Shown one piece after another: positions 32,901 through 44,637 of a stretch of 64,000 bases of DNA. The notes under the pieces were generated by a model. The model searched no databases. It saw nothing but the letters and a program-made list of their open reading frames with translations, and was not told the DNA's origin. Each line of letters opens with the position of its first letter. Position 1 is the first letter of the stretch. The position numbers were made by a program, and so were the translations under genes. The stretch lies in contig OZ025220.1 in assembly GCA_964019055.1 (NCBI GenBank), forward strand, positions 7,242,620 to 7,306,619, in the 5' to 3' direction. Source of the DNA: Anthopleura xanthogrammica (Eukaryota; Cnidaria; Anthozoa; Actiniaria; Actiniidae).

Positions 32901-35329
32901 AAAATTTGACCCTTTATGGAACCAAGTGGTTGTTGGTGGATTTTATAAAGGAGAAAGGTATGCTAACAAAAGAGAAGTAATCTCTATTATTTCCCACAGT
33001 TTTCATTGTTACGAGCAGACTGAGACAACAGTTGCAAAAGGGAATTCAGGCATTAGACTACTTTCAATATTAATTTTTTTTCGAGTATTAGAGCTTGAAA
33101 AATTAACAGCCAGTCAAGGACAATGTCAACCCAGATTTTGAACTTGTCCGGTCAAATCCTTGCCAGTCATTTTGACCAGTAACGGTGAGCCAGAAACAGG
33201 GTATGTGTAGCTAAAAATGTGGTCGGCCATCATGACTAGCAACTGACCAGCCATTATTTCAAGCCCTAGAGTAATGTACATGGGATCTATTGTAATAGAT
33301 TATTTGATTGATGATATTCTTTTGAAATGAAATGAAATGAAGACTTTATTTAACGAGGGTGACGTACACTTAACAGTACGAAAAAGCTGACAAATCAATG
33401 GCCCTCAAAAAAATGGCCAATATTTCCCTGTCATAGCAGTTGTCTCGATCAGTGCTTAGCAATGAAAACAGTGATAATAGTTCCTCATTCTTCTGTAAGC
33501 GCCTATGGGCTAAAGGGAATAGGCGCTATATAAATCATTAATAATAATAATAATAATAATATGAACCCAGAAAATAATCCCCAATACATCACTCCCTTTT
33601 TTTCATTTTTCATTCATTCAGTTGTTCCTTCCTTCATTCATTCATTTATTTTTCTTCTCATTTTTCATTTTTCAGTTTTCTAGGCTATGTAGACAAAATC
33701 GGGATTGCATTTGAGTCACCCACCATTGCCAGTGGTTTTGGTGCATACCTTGCACAAGTGAGTGAACCGTGACATCATACAAAGTTGTCTCACTTTTCCC
33801 TGATACAGATAGGGCTCGGTAGACCTCTTTACCTTGGGCGTAATGTTTTCCCATTTCAGACCACATGTCATTCCCTTGAGAATATGATTCTTTGTTTGAG
33901 TAGTATCCATATTCATGTTTCTTCTCATGCACAACCACTACAAAGAAATTATAATTAATGTGTCATTCTCTTGAGAATAAGATTCTTTGTTTATAAGTTG
34001 TATCCATATTCAATTGCATTTGAGGAGCACTTTGCATAAACACAATAGTTTTCATGTGCAGTAGAGGATAACAAGCTATTGTATTTATGCAAAGTGCCCT
34101 TCAAAGTCAAGAATAAGAAACCAGTGAATAAGATCTTCCTAATATGCTGAAAAATATTCTGAACTTGGTCTCCCTGTGGTGAGGTAGTTACCAGTATCAT
34201 TCTGTCTCTTTTGCTTTGATATCCATTGTGAAACAGCTGTATGCAAAGAAACACAAGTAATAACTGATTATGTATGTATTTTATACAGCCCCTTCTACGT
34301 GATGCATTTGAGAAGAACCCTAATATGACCCTGGACCAAGCCAAACAAGTGGTTATTCAATGTCTAAAAGTACTGTTCTACAGAGATGCAAGATCACTCA
34401 ACAAGGTAAAATAGTATGATGTAGAAAAACTATCCCTTTCTGGCTTCTTCCTTCCCTCTGTCTGTCCCTCTCTTCCTCCCTCTCTTTCTCCCTCTTTCTC
34501 TCCCTCCCTCTTTCTCTCTCTCCCTGCCTGCCTGTCTTTGTTCATTCGTTCCTTCCCGCCTTCCTTCCTGCCTTTCTTCCTTCCTTCGTTCCTTCCTTCC
34601 TTCCTTTTCTTCCTTCATTCCTTCGTTCCCTTCCTTCCTTCCTACCGTACTCCCATCCTTCCTGCCTTTCCTTTTCTCCATCCCTCCTCCTTTCCTTCCC
34701 TCTTTCCCTCCCTTCCCTACCTCTTTGCTTCTTTTCATCCTTCCTTCAACACATAAATTTTCAAAACCTTTCTTGACTAGAAATAATCATGTGTTTGAGG
34801 AAGACATGAATAATGTTGATGTTTTGTGTTTTGTGTCTTAGTTTGAGCTTGCCATAGCCACCAAAGATGGTACAGTAATCGAACCAGTACAATCAGCAGA
34901 CACCAACTGGAGCATTGCTACAATGGTTAAGTGAGTACCATTTCTGATACATTTCTAATTTAGAATGAAAACAATGCATTCCAACTTTTGCTAGTTGAGC
35001 CAATCAGAGACCATCAAAAAATGATGGCATTTCAAGATTGAGTCCATCTGATGCAACAAAATTATTCCAATCACCATGAGAAAAAGATGATTGTGTAAAC
35101 AACTCATGCTGTCCAGGTTTCTGGGGGCAAGTTTGAAGCGACTTTTCGTCTCCCAGTGTGCCACCCCAAACTCGTCCCCACTCCCCGTGCATCCAAGGCA
35201 GGAAAAAATCTGACCTGACTGAGTTAAGAGGGAAAAGAAGGACTGATAGCAGTCTAGATCTTGCATTTCAGTCATACAATTTTTTAATGTTTCTTTTTGT
35301 TGTTTTTTGTTTGAAGGGGTTATGAGTAG
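29940..35329 (+). CDS. PSMB4: PSMB4, proteasome beta-7 (type-4) subunit
   Basis: Nine exons: 29940-30073, 30827-30903, 31604-31733, 32179-32262, 32895-32957, 33676-33757, 34289-34405, 34842-34930, 35317-35329. All borders are GT/AG and phases agree, giving 262 residues, close to the usual 264. After an N-terminal propeptide region come [86 protein letters not shown] and [13 protein letters not shown]. This is the non-catalytic beta subunit of the 20S core that helps lock the two half-proteasomes. The last exon is only 13 bp (KGYE and stop), parallel to the short GFE-type ending of relatives. ATTAAA at 35409-35414 may be the poly(A) signal. Introns 1, 2, 4 and 5 carry repeats. Confidence 0.95.
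30486..30645 (+). repeat. Dispersed repeat in PSMB4 intron 1
   Basis: About 160 bp rich in TGACCAG/TGGTCAA words, ending TTATTTCAAGCCCC. It is clearly homologous, in opposite orientation, to 33,080-33,265 in intron 5 (shared TTTCTGGCTCA, TTACTGGTCAAA, GGACAAGTTC). Confidence 0.75.
31371..31532. mobile_element. Foldback MITE (GCAAAAGTATGACCA family) in PSMB4 intron 2
   Basis: TACAGTGCAATGCGCAAAAG at the left pairs with CTTTTGCGCGTTGCACTGTA at the right. TA lies at both borders. It shares most of its sequence with 13659-13845. Confidence 0.85.
32573..32720 (+). mobile_element. tRNA-derived SINE in PSMB4 intron 4
   Basis: The head contains an A-box-like TAGCTGAGTGG (32581-32591) and a B-box-like GGTTAGTTTCC (32621-32631) at normal tRNA spacing, within GGGTCGTGGGTTAG...CATCTGGGGCTCA. 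The cloverleaf is degenerate and no clean acceptor stem is seen, so a SINE rather than a tRNA gene. The 3' limit is uncertain. Confidence 0.65.
33080..33265 (-). repeat. Dispersed repeat in PSMB4 intron 5 (inverted relative to 30486)
   Basis: Its reverse complement shares GGCTCACCGTTACTGGTCAA and GACCGGACAAGTTC with the intron 1 copy. Confidence 0.7.
33330..33561 (+). mobile_element. Retroelement fragment ending GGCGCTATATAAAT(AAT)n
   Basis: An AGACTTTATTTAACGAGGGT start and a GGCGCTATATAAATCATTAA end running into (TAA)n recall SINE/LINE 3' tails common in invertebrates. No coding sequence is present. Confidence 0.5.
34024..34101. repeat. Foldback element in PSMB4 intron 6
   Basis: GCACTTTGCATAAACACAAT pairs with ATTGTATTTATGCAAAGTGC with one mismatch. 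Confidence 0.8.
34432..34745. repeat. Polypyrimidine (CCTT/CTCC)n tract in PSMB4 intron 7
   Basis: Degenerate CTTC/CCTT repeats over about 310 bp. Confidence 0.9.
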
Positions 35330-35955
35330 TACCACTTACTACAGAACACCAAGCTTCTCTTGTCTTCTTTTTCTCTGTGTCTTTGTACAGCAATTCTACA
35401 TCAGTACAATTAAATAAGCTCAAAATAGATATGTGCTGTGTTTTCTAGATCTGCTCAAATATAGATCCCCTGTCATCAATGGACTGAATTCGGGATCAGT
35501 GTACTCCCCTTAGCCTCCTCTGCAGGCGTCTCTTTGCTCTTTCTCGTCTGTTCTTTTGGCGGGCTACCTGTCCTCTTCCCTCCTTTATCACACGGGGATC
35601 CCAAGCATGTAAGAAGAGGAAAATAAGAGAGATGCTTGCGGAGGGAGTTTATATTAGCCACTTAAAAAACGCAAGGGACCGGGGCGAAAGTATGAATTAA
35701 ATTTTCATTTGTAGCGGTCACGTGTTGCTTTGTGCCCCTCCCCTCTCCTCCCCTCCCCCTCCCCCAAGTTTTTCAAGGCTTGCTCATGGCCTTGTCCAAT
35801 ATAACCAAGTGCTCAGTCTATGCATAAACTCCAAGCGTTTAAGAAGACAGACAGTCACTTTAGCGTCCAATGTTCATTCACCGTGAACGGCGTACACTCG
35901 CTGGCCTAACTCGGTTAAGTCTATTTAAGAAGATGTGAAATCATCAAATCGTTCG

Positions 35956-36105
35956 CAGTTCCCTGCGCTATCTTGAAGGATAGCCGTGCCTCTTTTCATC
36001 GATAGCTATATTGTCCAGGGGGTAAAAATAAGATATCTACAATTGCAAGGCTACAAATGTCTGATGCAAAGGTGCGGCTACCTTGCCAGATGGCGCAGGG
36101 AACTG
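35956..36105. repeat. Foldback element
   Basis: CAGTTCCCTGCGCTATCTTG pairs with a right arm ending GATGGCGCAGGGAACTG. Inner words GATAGCCGTGCC / GGTGCGGCTACC also pair. Confidence 0.75.
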
Positions 36106-36414
36106 TGAAGGGGAATATTGAATACCTTTTAATATTGACAGCAAAGAGACAAGAAAAGTGTGTGTATATATCGTTGATGTCATTCCTTTTTTTAAATTAA
36201 ACTCGGTCAAATGTTATAACATTTCTTCAGGAATCCTCAATAATAATTATTCAATAAGACGTAGTTCTTAACACTTTAATAAGATCTTTAACTTTACCGC
36301 CATCTTACGCATGGCTGGACTGCAGTCTGCGAGAACATGATTTTATATCTTGGTAGATCACGCCGGCTTAGCTATACTGACTGCATAATTTTGATAGTAT
36401 TAAAGCTGTTCCAG

Positions 36415-37135
36415 GGATGATGACGATGACTGATGATGGTGATGATGACTGATGATGATGATAATGATGATGGTATATCTTCTATCATCATGATGTTGGT
36501 AGTGATGACGATAAAGTTGGTGATGGCAGCGATGATAATGATAGTATGGAAAAGAATGATGATTGTTGATAATGGTGATGATGATGATGATGATGATGAT
36601 AATGATAGTATGGAAAAGAATGATGATTGTTGATGATGGTGATGATGATTATGATGATGGTGATGATGATAGTATATCTTCCATGCTGATGATGTTGGTA
36701 GTGGTGATGATGAAGTTGGTGATGACAGCGATGATAATGATACTATGGAAAAGAATGATGATTGTTCATGATAGTGGTGGTGATGATGATGATGATGACA
36801 TTGGTGACAGGGGCGGATCCAGGATTTTGTTCAGTGAGGGGTACAACCTTCAGAATCAAAGAAAGAAAACATTACGAGTTGCTACGAGGCTGGGGGGTGC
36901 GCACCCCCGCACCCTGCCCCTGGATCCGCCCCTGGGTGATGATGATATGATGATGGTGATGATGTACGTTGTTGATGATGTTGATGATGATGATGATGAT
37001 GATGATGTTGATGATGATGATGATGATGACAGTGGTGATGATGATAATACTGTTGTTGAAGATATTGATGATCAAGATGACAGTGATGATGATGATGATA
37101 CATGATGATGACGATGATGATAATGATGACGACTG
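36415..37135. repeat. (GAT)n microsatellite region
   Basis: Degenerate GAT/GATGGT trinucleotides over about 720 bp, including larger internal duplications with AGTATGGAAAAGAATGATGA at about 36,542, 36,607 and 36,740. Interrupted by a TIR element at 36808-36934. Confidence 0.95.
36808..36934. mobile_element. 127-bp TIR element with CAGGGGCGGATCCAGG ends
   Basis: CAGGGGCGGATCCAGG at the left is the exact complement of CCTGGATCCGCCCCTG at the right. GGTGA directly flanks both sides (36803-36807 and 36935-36939), a possible 5-bp target duplication, though the host (GAT)n context makes chance matching likely. No coding capacity. Confidence 0.75.
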
Positions 37136-40019
37136 ACGATGATCCAAAAATCATATCATGATCATCTGACAAATGACTATTAGGAAACGTAACGACGATG
37201 ACAATGTTGATTGATATGCATGCATTCTATTACCATACTAGCCATCCAAGTATATTGTTTGTGCGTCACAATCCTGCTCCAATTAAGATAAACCAATGAG
37301 GAGTGGCTAACTAACAGGAAAATAAGTTAAAATAATCGACAAGCTGCTTTCATAAATATCTAACCAATACATAAAGAGCTCGACAAACTGTTATTCAAAG
37401 CTTCTCTGTTCTTTTCTCGTGAATTAAGAGCTAGAGCTGTTCAGAAAATCTGTGTACAGATTTTAATCCTATGAATCACTTGGGTAATTTTCATTCTTCA
37501 TTGATTCGAGAACGCTTCGCTTTTTCCAGCTCAGTAAACACAAAAAAAATTAGAAAACTCTGGCAAATACTTATCCAATATTCATTTGTAATTATACTTC
37601 ACGAAAGACAAGGTTATTTTCTTAACATTTCTACAATAATAAAGGTAGAGATTCTGATTTTTTTGATTGATATTTAATATTCAAAAACGAGTGGTGAAAA
37701 TTTTAAAAAACTTTTTAAATTTCCAGCTATTTTTTTATGATTATTTTATTTTGATTTTAATAATTAAAATTCTATCAATTGTTTTTGAAAATTTGTCGGC
37801 ATGGTTTTTGACGAACGAAGTACAAAATATCTCAAACTATTATATCACAGTGCTTCGACTTTTTTATTCTTAAAAAAAATCATTTCTTTAAAACTTTATA
37901 TTTTTATTTTATATTTCATTGTTTTGTCTTCGTTTGAGAAAAAGTAAACAATATTAATATCTATAAGAAAGCGTCTTCAAAAATTCTCAAGAACTGTTCA
38001 AGCAATAATCATATAATGCGAAAACAATAGCTTAAAACTGTATAGTCCTCTCTATTTTTCCAGCATTTTTAGGTCATATAAACTTAAAGTAATGTTTCTT
38101 TATTTTTTCGTATTTTTTTTAAGTATTCTTCGTTGTATATCCTCTCTTCTCGACTCCAAACCAACTCCATACCTTCTAAACTATACTGTACGTATTTTGT
38201 ACAAAAAAAACAACTTTCGTATTCAGAAGAGTTTTCAAACAATACTGACTTAATCTTCAAATCCGCTTCCATTTTAATGCACAAAAGCATCAGTAGAGTT
38301 TCATTATCTCAATTTTCAACCCCAGCTTTGGGAAATGCTCAAAAAAGCTTTTTAAGACGTAATACAATTTCTGAATTATGATAAATATAATTGACCATTT
38401 ACCTCAAATATTAAGGGTTTTTTTATATTAAAAAATTCGGATCTTAAGGACTGTCTTAATCGTGAGCTCGGAAATAGAGTTTTTCGCGGATGGCTGGGTT
38501 AACACAGAACACGCTGCCATGCTCTATTGACTGAATCTATGCATAAACCTCTTTGCAGCGTCTTATGTTAAGTTTACAGCATCAGTCTTAGATCCTCCTA
38601 CATAAACAAATGGATCCAGGGACGCGAAACATTTATATTGAAGGAGTGCCTTAGAGTAACTGGTTCAATCGAGCCAACACATTCCGGCCCCTGCAAAGCT
38701 GCCAACCTCAGGACGCAATACCCAAAGAATTAACATGCGAATTTCGTATTGTAGGAGTTGTTTTAGAGTTTATTATCGTTGGTGACGAATTACGAACACA
38801 CAAATCATCTTCAAGTATTAAAAACTTCAAGAATTGAGAGCGAATTTCGACGAAAAGAAGCCAAGGTAAATCCTACTGAATTACTCAAATATCTAACTGA
38901 CCTTGAGTCAATCTTATAACTAGATATATGTACATAAACTTTATTTATTTTCACGTGCGTTGTGGAACTCTTTTGTATGTACACAAAGCAACGCGCTGAG
39001 ATAAACCCTAAACGCGAAAATTAAAGCTAATTCGAGTTGTGCCATGTTTTTTTAATGTAGGGTATTTTTCCTTTTTTTTTTTTTTTTTTTTTGCGAATTT
39101 ACTTCGAATATGATTTTGGCGCAATTTTGTAAGTGTTTTGAGGTGGAACTAAGTTCTATATGTGATTTTTAATCAGTTTTATTTTTTCTCTGGCAAAGTT
39201 TTGAGAAACTTATGATATGTCATAAAATGGCTTATACAACGATGGAAGAGTTATAAAAAAATCTCAAAAAAAACTTGAGCCTACTTGGAATTGTTGTTCA
39301 ACTTATTTAAGAGCTGCTTTTGTGATTTTCAAACGTATCTTCTTAGAGAATATGAGGCCATTAATCGTTACATTTCTTAATAAATATTTAATAATATTAA
39401 TCATGTCATTCGTTTTTAGATATTTTATTTATAAAATCATAAAAAATTGATAGAAACCATTGATTTGGGCTGATTTTTTAGGGAGATTTTTAATGCTATT
39501 TTAGGGTCTCAAAGGCGCGCTTTCGTCACGGTAAGAACACTGAATTCGTTCTCCTTGCATAAATGATTTCAACCAATCAGCTTTAAGCATCGTATAGCTT
39601 TTTATCTTCAAGTTTGGTTCACTGATTTGTGAGATCCGTATCGCGTCTAAACAACTAAGTAAAATTCTTCTAACTTTTACAAACTTTATTTAATTTGACT
39701 ACATGTTTGAGCTGAGTCATTCCTATATGATCAAACAATTGAACAAAGTCGTTTGGGAACATTTTTATGAATTATCAGTCAAACTGTTCTTCGTTAACAG
39801 CGGAGTTTTCAATGGATGTGTTTTGGTTTGTCTCCAAATTATGCCTTGATGGAGAGCTAGGCCAATATCATGGGAAGCTTTACGAGACTTTTTTTAACTT
39901 CGTCAAGTTTAGTTCCCGTTGTAATTGAACAGGCTTAAAAATAACTTGAATTATATGATTATATAAGTTTCTGCAAATTACAAATGGATTTGCAAGTGAA
40001 TAAATTCATAGAAAGAGGG

Positions 40020-41094
40020 ATGGATGGATGGATGGGATGGGATGGGATTGAGGGAGGGAGGGAGGGAGGGATGGATGGATGGATGGATGGATGGGACGGG
40101 ATGGATGGAAGGAGGAATGGGTGGGTGGGTGGGTGGGTGGGTGGGAGGACTGATGGATGGATGGATGGATGGATGGATGGATGGATGGATGGATGGATGG
40201 ATGGATGGATGGATGGATGGATGGATGGATGGATGGATGGATGGATGGATGGATGGATGGATGGATGGATGGATGGATGGATGGATGGATGGATGGATGG
40301 ATGGATGGATGGATGGATGGATGGATGGATGGATGGATGGATGGATGGATGGATGGATGGATGGATGGATGGATGGATGGATGGATGGATGGATGGATGG
40401 ATGGATGGATGGATGGATGGATGGATGGATGGATGGATGGATGGATGGATGGATGGATGGATGGATGGATGGATGGATGGATGGATGGATGGATGGATGG
40501 ATGGATGGATGGATGGATGGATGGATGGATGGATGGATGGATGGATGGATGGATGGATGGATGGATGGATGGATGGATGGATGGATGGATGGATGGATGG
40601 ATGGATGGATGGATGGATGGATGGATGGATGGATGGATGGATGGATGGATGGATGGATGGATGGATGGATGGATGGATGGATGGATGGATGGATGGATGG
40701 ATGGATGGATGGATGGATGGATGGATGGATGGATGGATGGATGGATGGATGGATGGATGGATGGATGGATGGATGGATGGATGGATGGATGGATGGATGG
40801 ATGGATGGATGGATGGATGGATGGATGGATGGATGGATGGATGGATGGATGGATGGATGGATGGATGGATGGATGGATGGATGGATGGATGGATGGATGG
40901 ATGGATGGATGGATGGATGGATGGATGGATGGATGGATGGATGGATGGATGGATGGATGGATGGATGGATGGATGGATGGATGGATGGATGGATGGATGG
41001 ATGGATGGATGGATGGATGGATGGATGGATGGATGGATGGATGGATGGATGGATGGATGGATGGATGGATGGATGGATGGATGGATGGATGGAT
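40020..41094. repeat. (GGAT)n tetranucleotide array
   Basis: A degenerate GGGA/GGAT/GGGT start (40,020-40,150) is followed by about 940 bp of perfect GGAT units, roughly 235 copies. Open frames through it are artefacts of the 4-bp repeat. Its true length may differ, because such arrays often collapse or expand in assemblies. Confidence 0.98.
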
Positions 41095-44000
41095 AAGTGG
41101 AATGAATACAATATCAGACGCTATTTTGAATATTACAAAAATCAAGTATTAAAAACAGATCCATTTACTTTGCATGGGTGTAATGGAGCAGATTTCGTCT
41201 GACTGTGAAAAGGCTCAGTGCCTTGTGCCTTCTTTGCCGCGACCGTGATGTTTTCTAGAATTTTGCTGATTTTTTTCTCGCGAAATGTGATTGGTCTTGC
41301 GTACTTAGTCAGTACCGTGACCTTGCCGTGGCCGGGTCCACGCCGTGTTTCGCGCATTTGATTGGATGAAGAATGCGTGCCTTGCCGCGACCGAAATGTT
41401 TTCTAGATTTTTGATTGGCTGACTTTTTGTCCCGACTGCGTTCGCTGCCTGCGCCTTTTATAGTCATACGAAATTTGCTCTATGTTTCCCATTTCAAATC
41501 TCTTAGGTCTCATCAATATCATTGAAATAAATTAAGAAATCATCCTCAGGGGAATGACACTTGGTCTGAAAATGAAAAAAAATAATAACAAGGGCAAAAC
41601 GTTCCATTCTCCCATCACCTTTCATTTCTCAGGCATTATATATTTTTTTGCCCGAGAAGGGCCTGGGTAGACAAACTACCATATATGGTATATTACTTAG
41701 CGCATGCGCACTGCGTACGGATAAATTTCTTTCTGTTTTTGTAATGTTTTCATTTTTTGCTTTTTGTTGTTGTTGTTTTGGTTTTTTTCAGGTTTTGTTT
41801 TGTTTTCATGTTTGTGTTTTTGCTTGTTTCATTTTTTCATTTTTTCAAATTTTTGCTTTTTTTTTGGTGTTTTTGTTATCGTTTTCTTCATAAGATAATC
41901 CAACATTACCCATTACGTGCTGTTTATACAAAAAAAAAAATTTTAATAACACTAAAAAACTCCTAGGGTTTTAATTAATATTTACATTCTTTTTTACAAT
42001 CCTATTTCGAAAAAATACAATTAGTATCAACTTCTCAAATCATATCATCACCTCCAGCCAATCAGATAGCTTTACTTCCTTCTGTTAAAGTTAGACGTCG
42101 AATGGCGAAATTTTCTAAAAGCTCCGGTAATTATCTTTGTGAATTACAATTTTTTTTCTACTTACACCCACGAAAGCATTGTGATATTTAAGGCTTGAAA
42201 AGCAGATTTTAAGTCACTAAAGTACGAAAAAATAAGAGATGAAAAGTGTCATTGAAGGAGCGAGGGAAGTAGTCGATTTAAGATGAATATTTGCCTTGAA
42301 AACTGGCGACAAAGTGAGTAATGCTCTTGATCTTTCATAATTATTCATAAATAAATTTTCGAGTAATTCGTACCAAAAAAAACGAAAGAAAAAACTAAAG
42401 CTATTTTGAAACATACTTCATGAAAATATTTTTTTAACTTTTGAACTGAGAAATATTTCAGCTACTTTTTCTTTAGATTCATAAATTCAAAATTTAAACT
42501 TCAAATTTAGATTCTAAAGGCGAAAATATTGTTCTAATAGACGTTGTAGTAGTTAGCTTGGATTTTAGTTTGTATTGTAAAATTAAGACTATTCAGTCCT
42601 ATTCCCTAGCGATTTTACTAGCTCGGAACTTTCTTCTTTGAGTAGAGATTGAGAGCTTTAGTTATGTACAATGTCAGGCAGCAATGAATAATTTGCCTCA
42701 AAATGAACACTTGATTCTTCTAAGGAAGCAATAAAATTATCCATAGCAACTCAACTTCTTTAAAAGAAATTTTACAGCTTTTTGAGGACAAAATAATTCA
42801 TAGACTGGCTTTCAGTGTAATTAAATTAAAGTTTTAAATTTTTATCCAAGTCTTATGATGAATATAACTCGATGGTGGTGACTGCTTTATTCTTTAAGCA
42901 GAACAGCTTCAACGCACCTGTTTCTTGTACAAAAATAATGAAACGCAATTTGAATAATCAAAAGATGGAAGCTTAACACAGAAGAATAGAAAATTATTGA
43001 ACTAATGTCTTTGTTCATCACTCAAGAGTACCTGAAAATGTTATTTTTTTATGAATTACAAAGAAAACTTGATAACAACATTGGGCGCGTTTAGTTTTGA
43101 ATTTCTCTTTTAAAGAAAAATAACTTCTCTCGAAAAATAAAATCTCTCGAAAAATTGAAAACGAAGAACCAAAATAATTTGTCTTCCGTTTGAGTTGCCT
43201 CGATATTTGGAACTAGTTAACTCAGTCCGATGAAGGAGTAATTCGTGTTGTACAATTTTTTTAATATTTGTAATATTTATAACATTTCCTCCAAGGTATA
43301 TCATTTTAATTTTTTTAGATCGCGTGATTATTTATCATAATCCAAAGATTCAGTTCGATCCGCTGTAATCTGAATGAACAAGAACGTTTTAAAGAAGCTA
43401 TTTTTGGTGACTCCAAAACTTCGGTGAAACCCAATAACGTTTGGTGTGTGTTGCAAAATAGAAATTTCTAAATTAATTTTTGAAAACTACATTTATTTAG
43501 CTTTCAGGAAATGTATACTTTTATATAATAATATTGAAAAAGCAGCGCGAAATTTGGCTCGCGCGTAAAGTGATCTCGAAGGTCTCGATGATATACCTTA
43601 AATAAAAAGGTAGCCACTTTGTGTATATTGATCTTGTGGGAACTCACAAGCAAAAATAGAAGCGATTGAATATAGTACTGTGGAGTCAAGAATCACTGAA
43701 TGATATTAGCAAAAATACATATATAGTTAACGTAACGTAACATCTCGATCAATAAGATAAATAGCGAGAGCTGAGTCAGTTGTCAATCCATCTGATAGAA
43801 CAGATGTCGATGTATTATACCAGTGATCAACCTGCATATTTCCCCTTCTATAAACAAGCTATCTGTCATTTTTTCTCCTCAGTTTATATGTTTTGAAATT
43901 AATAGTGAAATATCGTCGAAACTAAGTTTTTTTTCTTCAAATCTTTACATCAAAAAAGCTTCGCCCCTTTTTTGTTCACTGCTTAATCTAATCGAGTTCA

Positions 44001-44637
44001 TCTCAATCGACAACCGGAGTTGCTTAGGGCGCCCGATCATATTGACCAATTAATCGCAATCCTTTTTGAAAATAATCAATCCATTGTCACGCAATAACTC
44101 ACTTTTATTCCTATATTTTTCTCCCTTTCTTACGTCAAATTTAACCTTAAAATTTGTTTCGCTTCGGTCTGGACCACGTGTCATATCGGCGTCATTATTC
44201 TGCTTTTCATTCAGCATTCCTAATATTGACAACTCCAACAACAGCTGATTTATATTCAAAGCTCTTCAGCATTAAGGAAGAGCTAAGCTTTCGATTTTTC
44301 AAGCCGGACTCAGAGTCGTATTCATTATCCTCGTTTACTTGCTCATTTGAAAAGGCACTGGCGTTAAACTAGTCGTTTCTAAAGCATATATCATTCATGG
44401 ACTGAAACTGGGAGTCGTGGACCACGCCATGGCTTTTTTAAGAGCCATGTCTCTCGATTACCAAAGCCGCGAGGAGTTTTCTTGAATTACTTCGAATTCA
44501 TAATAGAATATCTGTACATGAACAGGCTATTTTGGTTATTTTGTGGTTTTTAAGGTATCTTATGGCTTCGACACTTTTAGGATGATTTACTTGGCTAAAT
44601 ATTCCTTAATTTTAATCTTGTTTTTTTAATTCCGCAG
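41095..44637. other. AT-rich noncoding stretch upstream of the transporter gene
   Basis: 41,220-41,460 has a twice-repeated motif (CCTTGCCG..GACCG with ATGTTTTCTAGA, about 41,234 and 41,384). The rest is AT-rich with T-runs. I found no coding sequence. It is either intergenic or a first intron of the transporter gene, whose exon begins at an acceptor (TTCCGCAG) at 44,637. Confidence 0.5.

Larger units (their letters stand above)
35330..39977. other. Long noncoding stretch between PSMB4 and the (GGAT)n array
   Basis: No coding sequence is supported. It holds a foldback (35,956-36,105), a (GAT)n region (36,415-37,135) with a small TIR element, and very AT-rich DNA from 37,150. At 38,872 AAGCCAAG|GTAAAT could be a donor of an untranslated first exon for the transporter gene, but this is speculative. 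Confidence 0.5.

Noticed and set aside
36433..37105. Asp/Met-rich open frames
   Set aside because: (GAT)n microsatellite read in different frames, interrupted by a TIR element.
39978..41202. Long open frames of SIHP or WMDG repeats on both strands
   Set aside because: Frames of a 4-bp repeat stay open in all registers. No start context, splice sites or domain.
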